Below are positions 1-10,350 of a DNA stretch of 64,000 nt, piece after piece; position 1 is the stretch's first letter, and each line of letters begins with the position of its first letter. Both the position numbers and the translations under genes were made by a program. Below the pieces are notes generated by a model. That model ran no database searches and was not told the origin of the DNA. It worked only from the letters and a program-made list of their open reading frames with translations. This DNA comes from Terriglobia bacterium (GTDB lineage: Bacteria; Acidobacteriota; Terriglobia; JAJPHL01). The stretch is from contig JAJPHL010000014.1 in NCBI GenBank assembly GCA_021325275.1, positions 33,206-97,205 of the forward strand, in the 5' to 3' direction.

Positions 1-2454
1 TCCGCCGGTAACCTGCACCTGCACGGGAACGATTCCGGCCGTTCCGATGTTCGCGGCTTGCACGCTGGCGGTGAGTTGTGTGGAACTGACAAACGTAGTC
101 GAGAGCGCTGAGCCGTTCCACTGCACGGTCGAGCCGGGAACAAAGCCGGTTCCCGTCACGCTCAACGTAAACGCCACCGCGCCGGCGGTCACCGTCGACG
201 GGGAGAGCGAGGAAATCGTCACGGCCGGAGTTTGCACCGTGAAGACCACGGGATTCGATGGCGTGGACGACGATGGATTCGTGACGAGCAGAGTTGCAGA
301 GCCGGTTGACGCGAGATCGCCCGAGGTGAGCGTAACGTCCACTTCGCTGGGGCTGACAAATGTCGCGCTGCGCGCCACGCCGTTGCGCGTGACCGTCGCA
401 CCGGAGACAAATCCAGTGCCGATGATGCGCACCGTGGTGGCACCGCTGCCTGCCACGCCGACCGCCGGCGTGATGTAACCGGCGTGTGGCCCGCCGGACG
501 GCTCGCCTTCTTTCACCAGCGACACGTTAAAGAAGTTTTTCGGCTGCGCGAGCGGCGACACGAGTGTCGCGCCGTAACCGGTGACGTACACATTGCCACT
601 GGGATCGACAGCTATCGCTTTCGGAATGGTTCCCGAGAGCGCGACTGAATAGTCGAGCGCCGTGCCCGAGGCATTCACGCGACTGATGTAAGAAATGTAG
701 GCGTTGCCGTAGGAATCGACAGCCACGCCGCAACCGCTGTCGTTGATGATCGTGGAATAGAAGACCGTGGTTCCGGCCGCACTCAGCTTCAACAAAAAAC
801 CGGACGCCGCAACCGGCGGCGCGGGCATCGCGTTGACCGTGGGAAAGGAACTGATCGCGTTGGTGAATCCGCTGACATAAATATTACCGCTGGGATCGAG
901 CGCGACACCGTAGCCGTTATCTTGCCCGGAGCCACCGTAGTACGTGGAGAAAAGGAGAGCCGTTCCCGCGGCATTCAGTTTGCTGATGAATGCGTCGCCC
1001 GAGCCGGCGTAGCTCGATTGAATCGGATTGACGGTCGGGAAGTTCGATGACGTGGTCGATCCCGCGATCACCACGTTGTTCGACGAGTCCACGGCAATCG
1101 CCGCACCGCTATCGACGCCGCTACCTCCCAAGTAGGTGGAGTATATGATCGACGAGCAGGACGGGTTGAGCTTGGCGATGAATGCATTCGTCGCGCCGGT
1201 AGAGGCGAGCGATCCGTGGAGCGCGGAGATCGCTGGAAAATTCGGTGAGTTCGTGGAACCGGTGATGTACATCGCGCCCGTGGGGTCCAGCGCGATGGCG
1301 TTGGCTTGATCCGTTCCGCTGCCACCCAAATACGTGGAGCATGCAAGGAAAGATCCGGTGGGGTTCAACTTCAACACAAACGCGTTGCGAATTCCCAACA
1401 ACGACGATTGCAACGGCCCTTGTGTGGGGAAATTTGTGCTGCTGGTCCAGCCGGCAACGATGACCTCGCCGGAAGCATCGACGGCAATGCCTTGGCCTTG
1501 CTCATCGGAACCGCCGCCGATGTACGTCGAGAAGACGAGCGCCGTTCCCGCGGCATTCACTTTGCTGACAAATACATCTTTGCCGCCGCCAAGCGACGAT
1601 TGCATCGGCGACGCGTTTAGGAAATCGCTGGAGCTTGTGTATCCGGTGACGTAGGCGCTGCCGGCAGCGTCGGTGATGACGGCGAGTCCCGCGTCGTTGC
1701 CCGATCCTGGGATCACCGTGCCGTAGAGCAGCACAGGGTCGATCACCAAAGGCACGGCGTGATCGTACGCGCCCAGTTTGAATCGCGCCTTTCTGTCCCC
1801 GGCGAGCACATAGCGTCCTGAGATCTCTCGCTGGCGTCCGCCGATCACTTGATAGACCCGCGGGCGAAGCTGTGTCAGTGTGGAATGCGACGCCGCGAGC
1901 AACAAATCTCCGCCGCGCGCGAGTCGCAGGGAAGCGTGCGAGGACGAGTCGAACGAAAGCAAGATGCGCGATGGATCCGCGCCGGGCGCAACAAGAAAGT
2001 CGTATTCCAGACGTCCGCCCGATTCATTGTCGCCGTGATACACCAAGTCGATGCCGGGATAGACTTGGGCGTACGTGACGCTCGAATATTGCTTTACGCC
2101 GGTGATCCATTTTGACGGATCGTTTCCATAGAGGTAGTTACTGCGGCCCGGCAACAATTGTCCGGCAAGAATTGCCGCGTGGCTGTCGGAATCTTCCAAG
2201 TGGAGCTGCAACGTCTCACCGGCGACGGTCAACATAGCGCTATCTGCGCGAAGATACAGGCCGTAACCCGCGCCGCGCGCGACGAATCGCACTTCGCGAC
2301 GGGCTTGGCCGCGGTTCTCCTCGAAAACCAGCGGCAGACGCACGTAAGATAAGGATGCGTTAGGGGAACCTGCCGCCAGAAGAGAACACGCTAAGAAGTT
2401 TGAGAAAACCGCCGCCAAAAACGTTGGCAGCAGCGCATTTCTCCGCACGTACAT
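1..2454 (-). CDS. SBBP-repeat beta-propeller protein with IPT/TIG-like domains (3' end outside window)
   Basis: Manual reverse translation from ATG at 2454 gives signal-like N-terminus MYVRRNALLPTFLAAVFSNFLACSLLAAG, then LVFEENRGQ, repeated STYLGGSGTDQANAIALDPTGAMYITGSTNSPNFP units and TIG-like repeats; frame open to window edge, hence absent from ORF track. Confidence 0.88.
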   Translation of the reverse strand, partial: MYVRRNALLPTFLAAVFSNFLACSLLAAGSPNASLSYVRLPLVFEENRGQARREVRFVARGAGYGLYLRADSAMLTVAGETLQLHLEDSDSHAAILAGQLLPGRSNYLYGNDPSKWITGVKQYSSVTYAQVYPGIDLVYHGDNESGGRLEYDFLVAPGADPSRILLSFDSSSHASLRLARGGDLLLAASHSTLTQLRPRVYQVIGGRQREISGRYVLAGDRKARFKLGAYDHAVPLVIDPVLLYGTVIPGSGNDAGLAVITDAAGSAYVTGYTSSSDFLNASPMQSSLGGGKDVFVSKVNAAGTALVFSTYIGGGSDEQGQGIAVDASGEVIVAGWTSSTNFPTQGPLQSSLLGIRNAFVLKLNPTGSFLACSTYLGGSGTDQANAIALDPTGAMYITGSTNSPNFPAISALHGSLASTGATNAFIAKLNPSCSSIIYSTYLGGSGVDSGAAIAVDSSNNVVIAGSTTSSNFPTVNPIQSSYAGSGDAFISKLNAAGTALLFSTYYGGSGQDNGYGVALDPSGNIYVSGFTNAISSFPTVNAMPAPPVAASGFLLKLSAAGTTVFYSTIINDSGCGVAVDSYGNAYISYISRVNASGTALDYSVALSGTIPKAIAVDPSGNVYVTGYGATLVSPLAQPKNFFNVSLVKEGEPSGGPHAGYITPAVGVAGSGATTVRIIGTGFVSGATVTRNGVARSATFVSPSEVDVTLTSGDLASTGSATLLVTNPSSSTPSNPVVFTVQTPAVTISSLSPSTVTAGAVAFTLSVTGTGFVPGSTVQWNGSALSTTFVSSTQLTASVQAANIGTAGIVPVQVQVTGG

Positions 2455-2576
2455 TAAATCCTCCGCAGACAAACGTCGACCTCACGGAGGAAGGTGCATT
2501 TGGCACACCACGAAATGGCGCGGGCAAAGGTGAGAAATTGCTGAGGATGAGTGTGGCGGGGCTGGGCAAAGCGTGC

Positions 2577-2873
2577 CTAGCGCTTCCGTTTATTTCGCGG
2601 CGCTATGTAATGGAATCGCACCAGGAATATTCTTTCGCCTTTGCCGTGCTTCGCTACTTTGAGGAGGTCGACGACGCCGAGGAAGCCCGACTCGCGCGCC
2701 AATTCGGGAGTGATATCGGTGAAATTGATCGGCGTGATCGAATCGATCTCGATGTGGCCTCCTTCCATCGCGTAGCGATTGCCAACTTTGACGTGCGGGT
2801 ATTTCCAAATCCGCACCGACACGGTGATTTCGCCGCGCCGCACGCCGTCGCGGAGGCGCTTCGTGAAAATCAT
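2577..2873 (-). CDS. small ASCH/PUA-like domain protein
   Basis: Internal start MIFTKRLRDGVRRGEITVSVRIWKYPHVKVGNRYAMEGGHIEIDSI within the 132-aa ORF; ASCH-like KVGNRY pattern. Confidence 0.65.
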   Translation of the reverse strand: MIFTKRLRDGVRRGEITVSVRIWKYPHVKVGNRYAMEGGHIEIDSITPINFTDITPELARESGFLGVVDLLKVAKHGKGERIFLVRFHYIAPRNKRKR

Positions 2874-3892
2874 GATGCGGCTAGCAGCGCGGCGACACCC
2901 GGCTTGTGGCAATTCTTGGCGCGACGCAACGGCGTGGCGCCTTTCTTGTCGCGCAACTCTGTGCTCGCGCCGCATTCGAGCAGCGCTTCAGCCACCGCCG
3001 TGTTGCCGCGCCGCGCCGCCATATGCAGTGCGGTCGCGCCCTGGGAACTGCGCGCGTCAACCTGTGCACCGGCACGAACCAGCGCGCGAACAATATCGCC
3101 GCCGCACCTAGCGGCGCATTCGTTGGCCGTCACGTAGAGCGGCGTGTGGCCGCCGCCGGTCGTCGCGTTCGGGTCGGCGCCGAGGTGAAGCAGCCGCTCG
3201 ACCAATTGCACATTGCCGCACGCCGCGGCATCGTGCAGCAGCGTTCGCCGGTAGCGGTGATGAACATGAACGAGCGACGGATCGTCGTGGAGCCATTCGT
3301 GGACGTACTCGAGGAGTGGACCGCCGCGGCCAATCATGAGTGAGAGCACGTGCGCTAGCACCGCGCGATCGCGCGCAAACTTGCATTGGAGCGCCGGAGT
3401 CTTGGCCAACCTGCGAACGCCGGACGCGTCGCCTATGCGAATCGCGGCGACAAGATCGTCGAGCGCGCGCTGTTCGGTCCAGCGTTGCGATACTTCGCTG
3501 TGCTTCGGCGCCGGCGGTTCCTCCATGTTGGCGATGTACGCCGACGATTGTTCAAAGAAGACGCCCAACTCGCGCCGCATTGAGGCCTCCATCGTGACAT
3601 CGTCGAGCGCCTCGTTCATACGTTTCATCCACGCTTCGCGTTCGCGCGGACCAATCGTGAAACGCGCATGCGACTCACGCAGACTTAGCCACCAACGCTT
3701 TTCGGCGTCCTCCGCGGGTCCGCCCAAGAATTGCGCGAGAAACGCAGCGAACGCCTCGATGGCGCAACGCATACTCTTGCCGGGAAAAAATGGCCGCAAT
3801 ACCGGGTCGCGTTTTACACGCGAGTAAAGCGCTTCAGCGAGTCGAAGGCAACCGTCGCGCCCACCGGCGGCCTGATAGAGGTGCACGGCCAT
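2870..3892 (-). CDS. group II-like truncated hemoglobin fused to C-terminal ankyrin repeats
   Basis: Start MAVHLYQAAGG; LYSRVKRDPVLRPFFPGKS and LRESHARFTIGPREREAWMKRMNEALD resemble TrHbO; C-term has ankyrin repeats (RTLLHDAAACGNVQLVERLLHLGADPNA, GATALHMAARRGNTAVAEALLECGAS). Confidence 0.8.
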   Translation of the reverse strand: MAVHLYQAAGGRDGCLRLAEALYSRVKRDPVLRPFFPGKSMRCAIEAFAAFLAQFLGGPAEDAEKRWWLSLRESHARFTIGPREREAWMKRMNEALDDVTMEASMRRELGVFFEQSSAYIANMEEPPAPKHSEVSQRWTEQRALDDLVAAIRIGDASGVRRLAKTPALQCKFARDRAVLAHVLSLMIGRGGPLLEYVHEWLHDDPSLVHVHHRYRRTLLHDAAACGNVQLVERLLHLGADPNATTGGGHTPLYVTANECAARCGGDIVRALVRAGAQVDARSSQGATALHMAARRGNTAVAEALLECGASTELRDKKGATPLRRAKNCHKPGVAALLAAS

Positions 3893-3897
3893 GCACG

Positions 3898-4212
3898 CTA
3901 TTCTATCGGACTGGTTCCAGCTCGCAAGTCCAACAAGATCGGCTGCCCCGCGTTGCGCGGAGCGGGCGAAAGCCTCAGCCGAAAGATGATGCGTCCAATG
4001 GCGGCGACGACGGCGACGATCACACCTGCTCCGAGGAATTCCGCAAACTTGGCGACACGTGGCGTCGACGCGCGATGCGCGCGTTCCGCCTGCCATCCCC
4101 GATTCGGCGCGGAAATCTGCCGGGAGTCGCCGAAGATGCCCGTCAGCCAGACAAACGCGGCCGCCGCTAGCGAGAGAATGGCGGTTCGCAGCAAGAGGCG
4201 AGCGAATTTCAC
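3898..4212 (-). CDS. small membrane protein, unknown function
   Basis: 104-aa ORF with two hydrophobic segments; start overlaps stop of the upstream gene. Confidence 0.5.
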   Translation of the reverse strand: MKFARLLLRTAILSLAAAAFVWLTGIFGDSRQISAPNRGWQAERAHRASTPRVAKFAEFLGAGVIVAVVAAIGRIIFRLRLSPAPRNAGQPILLDLRAGTSPIE

Positions 4213-4724
4213 AGCGTGCCTTCCTTAGGACGGAAGAAGGCCTGCACGGCGGCGAGCACCCAGTCCCAATTAATCGCCAAATGGAGCGCAGAGAGAATCA
4301 ACAAAGCCCCCGAAAACTGATTGTGCAAGACATCCCAACGCCAGTTCATGTCCGGTGAAGGACTCTTGCCGGTCAGCGAGGGAATCGCCTGCTGCGAAAT
4401 CAGAATACCTGAAAAGATTGCGGCGGTCACGCAACCGAACAGCGCCAGGTTGAGAACGTAGTTCACGCGCGCGCGGATCGTCTGCACAGCGAAGAGGCGG
4501 CGGCTCTGCGTGGCGATCCAACTCCACGCCAGCAACAGATGCGCAAGAACCATCGCGATCAGCGCGAGTCCGAGCCATTCGTGGATCACGAGTCCCGTGA
4601 AAGAAACGGTTTGTAGCGCGCAGACCGCAACCAGCAGCGTCACGTCCAGCCAAAAGGCCGCCTTTAAGCGCATTCTCCCCTCCCCGTTCCTCCAGACGCC
4701 GCCGGGTCGAAAAGGTTCCCGCAA
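4209..4724 (-). CDS. DUF4405/cytochrome b561-like integral membrane protein
   Basis: 171 aa, about 4 TM segments with conserved His (FTGLVIHEWLGL, LHNQFSGALLILSALHLAINWDWV). Confidence 0.65.
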   Translation of the reverse strand: MREPFRPGGVWRNGEGRMRLKAAFWLDVTLLVAVCALQTVSFTGLVIHEWLGLALIAMVLAHLLLAWSWIATQSRRLFAVQTIRARVNYVLNLALFGCVTAAIFSGILISQQAIPSLTGKSPSPDMNWRWDVLHNQFSGALLILSALHLAINWDWVLAAVQAFFRPKEGTL

Positions 4725-4774
4725 ACATCGTTTTACATCACTCCCCTAGACACTCGACAAGAGGCTGCGATATC

Positions 4775-5686
4775 TTGGAGACTATGAAGTCAGCATGGAT
4801 TTTGCTTACCGCGCTGCTCGTGAGCCAATTGTACGCCCAGTCGCCGAAGTCGAATCTTCTCGTCTCCGTGTCTTGGCTGGCGGACCACATCAAAGACCCG
4901 CAACTGGTGCTTCTTCACGTCGGCGCGCGGGATGGATTCGACAAAGAGCACATCGCGGGAGCGCAGTTCGTTTCGCTTCAAGACATTTCCGAGCCGCGCG
5001 ACGCTTCGAGCACCGCGCTGATCCTCGAGTTGCCCACGGCCACGCGATTCCAAGAGGCCATGGAGACGCGCGGCGTCTCCAACGATTCGCGGATCGTTGT
5101 GTATTGCGCCAGCAACAACGTTTCCACAGCCACGCGCGTGATCTGGACGCTCACGTATTTCGGCATGGGGGATCGCGTATCGCTGCTCGACGGCGGAATG
5201 GCCGCTTGGCGCGCCACGGGACACGCGCTGACCGCGGAGACTGCGCCGGCAAAGCGCGGCCACTTCGCGCCGAACGTTCATCCGGAGATTTTTGCCGACG
5301 CCAAGTGGATCACCGAGCATTTGCACAAAACGGGTGTTTCGGTGGTCGATTCGCGCCTCGCGGATGACTATGCGGGCGAGCAAACGTCGCGGGCCATGCC
5401 GCGTCGCGGTCATATCCCGGGAGCGGCGAGTCTGCCGATCGAAAAATTCATGGACGACAACGGGAAGCTGCTCGAATCGCCAACGCTGGCCGGATTGCTT
5501 CGCGAGGCAGCGGTGAAACCCGGCACCGAAGTGGTCAGCTACTGCTACATCGGACAGCGCGCCACGCTGACGTGGTTTGTCGCGCGCTTGCTGGGCTACA
5601 ACGCTCGGATGTACGACGGCTCGTGGGATGAGTGGAGCAAGCGCACCGAACTGCCGATCGACACAGGGGCAACCAAGAATCAATAA
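4775..5686 (+). CDS. sulfurtransferase, tandem rhodanese domains, exported
   Basis: 303 aa; signal peptide; LLDGGMAAWRATGHALT and EVVSYCYIGQRATLTWFVARLLGY active-site Cys loop. Confidence 0.9.
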   Translation: METMKSAWILLTALLVSQLYAQSPKSNLLVSVSWLADHIKDPQLVLLHVGARDGFDKEHIAGAQFVSLQDISEPRDASSTALILELPTATRFQEAMETRGVSNDSRIVVYCASNNVSTATRVIWTLTYFGMGDRVSLLDGGMAAWRATGHALTAETAPAKRGHFAPNVHPEIFADAKWITEHLHKTGVSVVDSRLADDYAGEQTSRAMPRRGHIPGAASLPIEKFMDDNGKLLESPTLAGLLREAAVKPGTEVVSYCYIGQRATLTWFVARLLGYNARMYDGSWDEWSKRTELPIDTGATKNQ

Positions 5687-6645
5687 TCGTCCAATGGAAA
5701 ACGCCCCTGGCGGATCCATTCGGCGGCGATTGCCGCTTGTCGCGCGGCGATTTTCCACATGATCGAGCCCGGCGGCCGGTCGTGGCGCGCCAACCATTCG
5801 GTGCACACGTCGCGGCGCGCGCGCAACCGCTCGGAAGCGAAGCGGCGATCCGCCATGTTGAATTGCATCAGCAGCCCGGCGCAAACGCGCTGGAAGCGCG
5901 CCATTGCATAAACGTCCGCCGGCGAATAGTGCTTCTCCCAAAACGTCGCGATTCCCACAAATAAACGGCGACGCCGCTCGTATTCGGAAACATCAAGTTG
6001 ACTCTGCAATCCTTCGTGGATGACTTTGAGATCGGGCCGCCATTCGATGCGATACCCGGCGCGTCGAATTCTCAGACACAAGTCGATATCGTCGGCATAG
6101 AGAAAAAACGCCGGATCAAAGCCGCGCAACTCCTCGAAAAGCGAGCGCCGCACGGCGAGGCATGCGCCCGATGCCCACGCGTACTCATTTCGAAATAGTC
6201 CTTTCGTTAGCGGGACCATTCCTTCGCCCGGATAAAACCGTCGCGGCGGAAACGGAGTTCGCGACGGACCTTCTCGCAGGTTCGGTGCGGCCGCGCCGAT
6301 GGTTGGATCGCTGTCGAGGAGCGCTACCAATCCCGCGAAAACATCCGGCGCGAGCGTTACATCGGGATTCATGAAGAGCACGTGACGACCGGCGAAGCGA
6401 TCTAGGTTCTGGTTGTGCGCCGCGCCGTGTCCCACGTTGCGGGAGTTCAGCGTAAGATTCGCGAGGCGCCGCGAGAGACGGGGCTGCGCGAGCATTCCCG
6501 GCGTCTTGTCGGTGCTCGCGTTGTCGACCACGCACAGTTCCCACTCCACTCCCTGCTGCCGCGCGAGCGTTTCAAACAACGCCTCGACGCAGGCGGCGGA
6601 GTTGCGGGTCACGATGCTGACGGAGAGGTCTGGTGCGCGATCCAT
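5680..6645 (-). CDS. glycosyltransferase family 2
   Basis: LSVSIVTRNSAACVEALFETLARQ, VVDNASTDKTP, GFDPAFFLYADDIDLCLRIRRAGY. Confidence 0.88.
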   Translation of the reverse strand: MDRAPDLSVSIVTRNSAACVEALFETLARQQGVEWELCVVDNASTDKTPGMLAQPRLSRRLANLTLNSRNVGHGAAHNQNLDRFAGRHVLFMNPDVTLAPDVFAGLVALLDSDPTIGAAAPNLREGPSRTPFPPRRFYPGEGMVPLTKGLFRNEYAWASGACLAVRRSLFEELRGFDPAFFLYADDIDLCLRIRRAGYRIEWRPDLKVIHEGLQSQLDVSEYERRRRLFVGIATFWEKHYSPADVYAMARFQRVCAGLLMQFNMADRRFASERLRARRDVCTEWLARHDRPPGSIMWKIAARQAAIAAEWIRQGRFPLDDY

Positions 6646-7580
6646 ATATCCATTGCCTCGGCGACGCTCGTGAACCGGCATCGCGCCAAATCAGAATGCC
6701 GCGCCAAACGCTCCGCGACGTAGCGGAAATTTGCGAGAAACGCCGGATTGCCCAGATCGCCGCTACGCAAAACCAGGGTAAGAGGAACGGCGCTGGAGCG
6801 TTGCATCTCCGCCTCAAGAAATCTCCACAGCGACTGCGGACGCAACACCCAGTTCGGACTGCGCCGCACTTTCATCAGAAAAGGAAAGCGGCGAACCGGC
6901 GTCCATTGAGGAGGGTCGGTAGTGGAGAGCGGCACGATCCATAAGGATCCGTTCGGCGATGCCATCAGAAAATCCTCGGGCGACGGATGATACGGAACGC
7001 GCGGCGCGCGACGATAATCCGGGAGCCACGACGACGCGGCGGCACCGGGAATCGGCACATCCGGAATGCCCGGCTCGATCGTGAGATCGTAGCGAATTCC
7101 CGCGCGTTCGAGCACCGGGATCAGCGAATCGCACAGCCAGCGATCGCCCATACGCGAGGCTTCCGGCGCCACGCCGAAAACCGTGCGGTATCCAGCGATG
7201 GAGCGCGCCACACATTCCGCGAGCCACGTGGGGTCGCCGAACTCGCTGTACCAGGTCTTGCGGCTTTCGCTCCATTTCCAAAAATGCGGATGGATGCCTG
7301 TGTAATCGCCGTGGCGCGCGACTTCTTCCAGTAAATCGGGACACGCTTGGCGGACCCAATCGGCGCGTCCCCAGGTTTGTTCGATCTGCGGATCGAAACG
7401 AAAAAACCAATTGATGCAGATTCTGTCGGAAATCGCTTCTTGCAAGCGTACGCGCAGCGCCGACAACTCGCGCACGGCGATGGCGGAACCGGACCATCCA
7501 CCGTCGAGGTGCGTGCGGCCGTCCGGTTCTACGTCGACGGCGAGGAGGACACAACGACGATCGCAGCGCTGGTCTCGCAT
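6609..7580 (-). CDS. polysaccharide deacetylase-like protein
   Basis: Start MRDQRCDRRCVLLAVDVEPDGR at 7580; WFFRFDPQIEQTWGRADW...HGDYTGIHPHFWKW deacetylase-like His motif; overlaps GT2 genes on both sides. Confidence 0.55.
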   Translation of the reverse strand: MRDQRCDRRCVLLAVDVEPDGRTHLDGGWSGSAIAVRELSALRVRLQEAISDRICINWFFRFDPQIEQTWGRADWVRQACPDLLEEVARHGDYTGIHPHFWKWSESRKTWYSEFGDPTWLAECVARSIAGYRTVFGVAPEASRMGDRWLCDSLIPVLERAGIRYDLTIEPGIPDVPIPGAAASSWLPDYRRAPRVPYHPSPEDFLMASPNGSLWIVPLSTTDPPQWTPVRRFPFLMKVRRSPNWVLRPQSLWRFLEAEMQRSSAVPLTLVLRSGDLGNPAFLANFRYVAERLARHSDLARCRFTSVAEAMDIWIAHQTSPSAS

Positions 7581-8557
7581 GGCAGGGGTTGCGGCTTGGC
7601 GACGAAGTAGCACGCCACACCGCACATCAACGATACGCCGCAATTGAGATGGTAGAGAAAATGAACCGGCACGGTGGCAGCGGCGAACCACGCGCCGCGA
7701 CGTTCGGCCGCGAACCGATAGAATTCCGCGTTCAACAAGAAAGCGCCGAGCGCGACGGCCGCACCACCAGCGAAGCCCACAACCGGAATCGCCGCGAGAC
7801 AAAGAAAAATCAGCGCGACGCTGAGGCGCTGGTTCAGCCGGAGATTCAAATCGTTCGGCAAAGAGCGCGACCGCAGAATCAATTCCGCCCACGGGATGCC
7901 GCGGCACATCATGTCGTTCTTCAGCAGGCCCCAGAAGGTCCAGGTCTTCAGGTGCGTGACTTGCAGATCGCGATCCAACTGAATGCGCCGGTTCGCGCGC
8001 ACCAAGCGCACGCCGAGGTCGATGTCCTCGATGGCCGGACGCGTGTACCGCTCGTCGAATCCGCCGTGTTCCAGAAAAACGCGTTTACGAATTGCGCCAC
8101 AGCCGCTCCAAAATGTGGACGCCTCTTCGCGCCCGTGCTGGTGCTCGAAACAATGCTGAAGATCCTTGTAGCGCGTGATGAAACCGGGCGCCATGGTGCG
8201 GCCGTCGTAGGAACCGAACACCGCGTCGAGTCGAGAATCGTTCTCGAATCGCGCTAGGATCTTGGAAATCGTGTCGGGATGCACGCAAACATCGGCGTCG
8301 AGGAACAGCAGAATGTCGCCTTGGGCGGCGCGAGCGCCGAGATTCCGCGCGTGCGCGGGACCATGACGTTCGTCACTCCGCAAGACGGTCGCGCCATTTT
8401 CGGAGGCCAGCGCGGACACCGGTTGATCCGAACCGTCGTCGACGACAATGCATTCGATCGGCTGCTGCAAGACTGATGATTGAACGGCCGCGAGGCACTT
8501 GCGGAGGTGCTCCAGGCCGTTGTGAGCAGGGATCACAACTGTCACATGGTTGGACAT
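7529..8557 (-). CDS. glycosyltransferase family 2
   Basis: VTVVIPAHNGLEHLRKCLAAVQSS, VVDDGSDQP, GDILLFLDADVCVHPDTI; C-terminal TM segments. Confidence 0.9.
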   Translation of the reverse strand: MSNHVTVVIPAHNGLEHLRKCLAAVQSSVLQQPIECIVVDDGSDQPVSALASENGATVLRSDERHGPAHARNLGARAAQGDILLFLDADVCVHPDTISKILARFENDSRLDAVFGSYDGRTMAPGFITRYKDLQHCFEHQHGREEASTFWSGCGAIRKRVFLEHGGFDERYTRPAIEDIDLGVRLVRANRRIQLDRDLQVTHLKTWTFWGLLKNDMMCRGIPWAELILRSRSLPNDLNLRLNQRLSVALIFLCLAAIPVVGFAGGAAVALGAFLLNAEFYRFAAERRGAWFAAATVPVHFLYHLNCGVSLMCGVACYFVAKPQPLPCETSAAIVVVSSSPST

Positions 8558-8586
8558 GAACTTTTCGAGACCGCTCCGCTAGTGTG

Positions 8587-10350
8587 TCATCGAGTTCGAC
8601 GAGTGTCAACGAAACTCATGCCGGTTGTGTCACCCGAGCCACTACAGCAGTACTGCGGCTGGGAGGTAACTCGATCTATTTTCCAGACCCAAATTCGCGC
8701 GCGTGGCCGCTGGTCGCCGATTCCCGGAACGATCACGAGCGATTTCACGAGCCGGCCACCGGGGGGCGAACTCGCGCGCATCACTTGATGGTAGGTCACC
8801 AGCGGCGGAACGTCGAAGCTATGCGGTTTCCAAATGTCGCCGCTGGCGTAGTAGGTAAAAAGCGACGTGTGAAAATACACCGGATATCGCGACGGCTCCA
8901 AGTGCAGGCATCCGGGAAACGCCAGATTCACGTAGTCCTGATGCGAGGCCGAAAGCATCACGCCGTCCGCCGGCATCGACGCGATCTCAGTGAATGCCGC
9001 ACGTCCGAAATATGTTGCTCGTCCCACCCAACTCGCGCCGAGGACAAGTTCCCACACGATCGCAGCGGCCAAGGCGATCGACGCGGCGCGGCGCGAGGGC
9101 CGAATCTTGCGCAACAAAACCGCTGACGCCAGCGCCGCGAGCAGAACGATGCGCCCGAACATAGGAAAAAAGTTGAGCACCGAACGCTCGAACAAAACAA
9201 AGTAGAGCGAGACGCCACTCCAACCGGCGCAACACAGCAGCAACGCGATCGCGCCGGCGGCGCAGAATCCCAAGCGCGGTTTTTCGCCACGATCCGCCAA
9301 TTCAAAGCATGCCGCGGTCGCCAAAACGATCGCCGCGGGAGCGAGAATCAAGAAGCGGCGCTCGGGAACATATGAATTCATCGCGATGGCCGCGACATTG
9401 CCCACCACTACGGCCGCCGCATACGCTTCCATGGTGCGTTTCTCGCAGAACGCACGCCAACCGCCAGGCCCTTCCGGCAGACGGAGCGTGAGGAAATAGA
9501 AAATCGATCCGACGGCGGGAAACAGCAGCAACAACATGGCAGAATTGCCGAACAAAGTGAACCATCGCGGAGAAACCACGCCCCATCCGGCCAATTGCAG
9601 AAACGCATACGACCATTTGTCAAACGAAACGTGACGAATCACGAAAAAACTCTCGATGACCGTTCCAGCAGCGATGACGAAATATAATGTGTCGATCCAC
9701 TGGCGGCGTTTGGCGAACCAGCCGATGAGAAAGATCAACGCGAGCGCCGGCAAATCTTGCGCTGCCGACGCCTTCACGAGAAAACTAATGCCGAACACGA
9801 CGCCGGCCAGCGCAGCGGCAATGCGCCCCGGAAAAAAAAGGCATCCCCAGACAAGCATTTCCATCAGCAATCCGGAAGTTTCCACGAGTCCCACGCGCGA
9901 GTGCGCCACGTGAAATTGATTCAGGCAAAACCACGACGTCGCGACGAACACGCGGCGATCATCCCATGTGTGGCGCAAGTAAATCCAAAAGACAAACAGG
10001 CCGGCGATTCCGGCGAAAGCAGCGGGAAAGCGGATGGCCCACAGCGTCAGACCCGCGGCGCGCATCGACAGGTAGGAAATCGCACTGAAGAGCGGCGCGG
10101 TGTAGTAGGCAATGTTGAAGTTGCCGCAAGTCCACGGTCCGTGCAGTAAGTGGTTGCGTGCCGCGAAGGCCCACGTGGCTTCGTCGCCGAAATCGGTGGA
10201 GAGAAACGGCGGCGGATCGGCGTCAAGCGCGGCGAGGCGCAACAGCACGCCCGCGAGAAGCGCCACGCCCGTCAAAATCGAGAGGCGAAGTTCGCCTGGA
10301 TGGCGCCGGGTTAACAACGCAAGCCAGGGGCGTGCCGCGGCGTTCCTCAC
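8587..10350 (-). CDS. GT39-like (ArnT/PMT) membrane glycosyltransferase
   Basis: Multi-TM; DADPPPFLSTDFGDEATWAFAARN luminal acidic motif; GTG start VRNAAARPW at 10350 proposed. Confidence 0.8.
   Translation of the reverse strand: MRNAAARPWLALLTRRHPGELRLSILTGVALLAGVLLRLAALDADPPPFLSTDFGDEATWAFAARNHLLHGPWTCGNFNIAYYTAPLFSAISYLSMRAAGLTLWAIRFPAAFAGIAGLFVFWIYLRHTWDDRRVFVATSWFCLNQFHVAHSRVGLVETSGLLMEMLVWGCLFFPGRIAAALAGVVFGISFLVKASAAQDLPALALIFLIGWFAKRRQWIDTLYFVIAAGTVIESFFVIRHVSFDKWSYAFLQLAGWGVVSPRWFTLFGNSAMLLLLFPAVGSIFYFLTLRLPEGPGGWRAFCEKRTMEAYAAAVVVGNVAAIAMNSYVPERRFLILAPAAIVLATAACFELADRGEKPRLGFCAAGAIALLLCCAGWSGVSLYFVLFERSVLNFFPMFGRIVLLAALASAVLLRKIRPSRRAASIALAAAIVWELVLGASWVGRATYFGRAAFTEIASMPADGVMLSASHQDYVNLAFPGCLHLEPSRYPVYFHTSLFTYYASGDIWKPHSFDVPPLVTYHQVMRASSPPGGRLVKSLVIVPGIGDQRPRARIWVWKIDRVTSQPQYCCSGSGDTTGMSFVDTRRTR

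Noticed and set aside
4790-5941. 383-aa minus-strand ORF
   Set aside because: Antisense to the rhodanese gene
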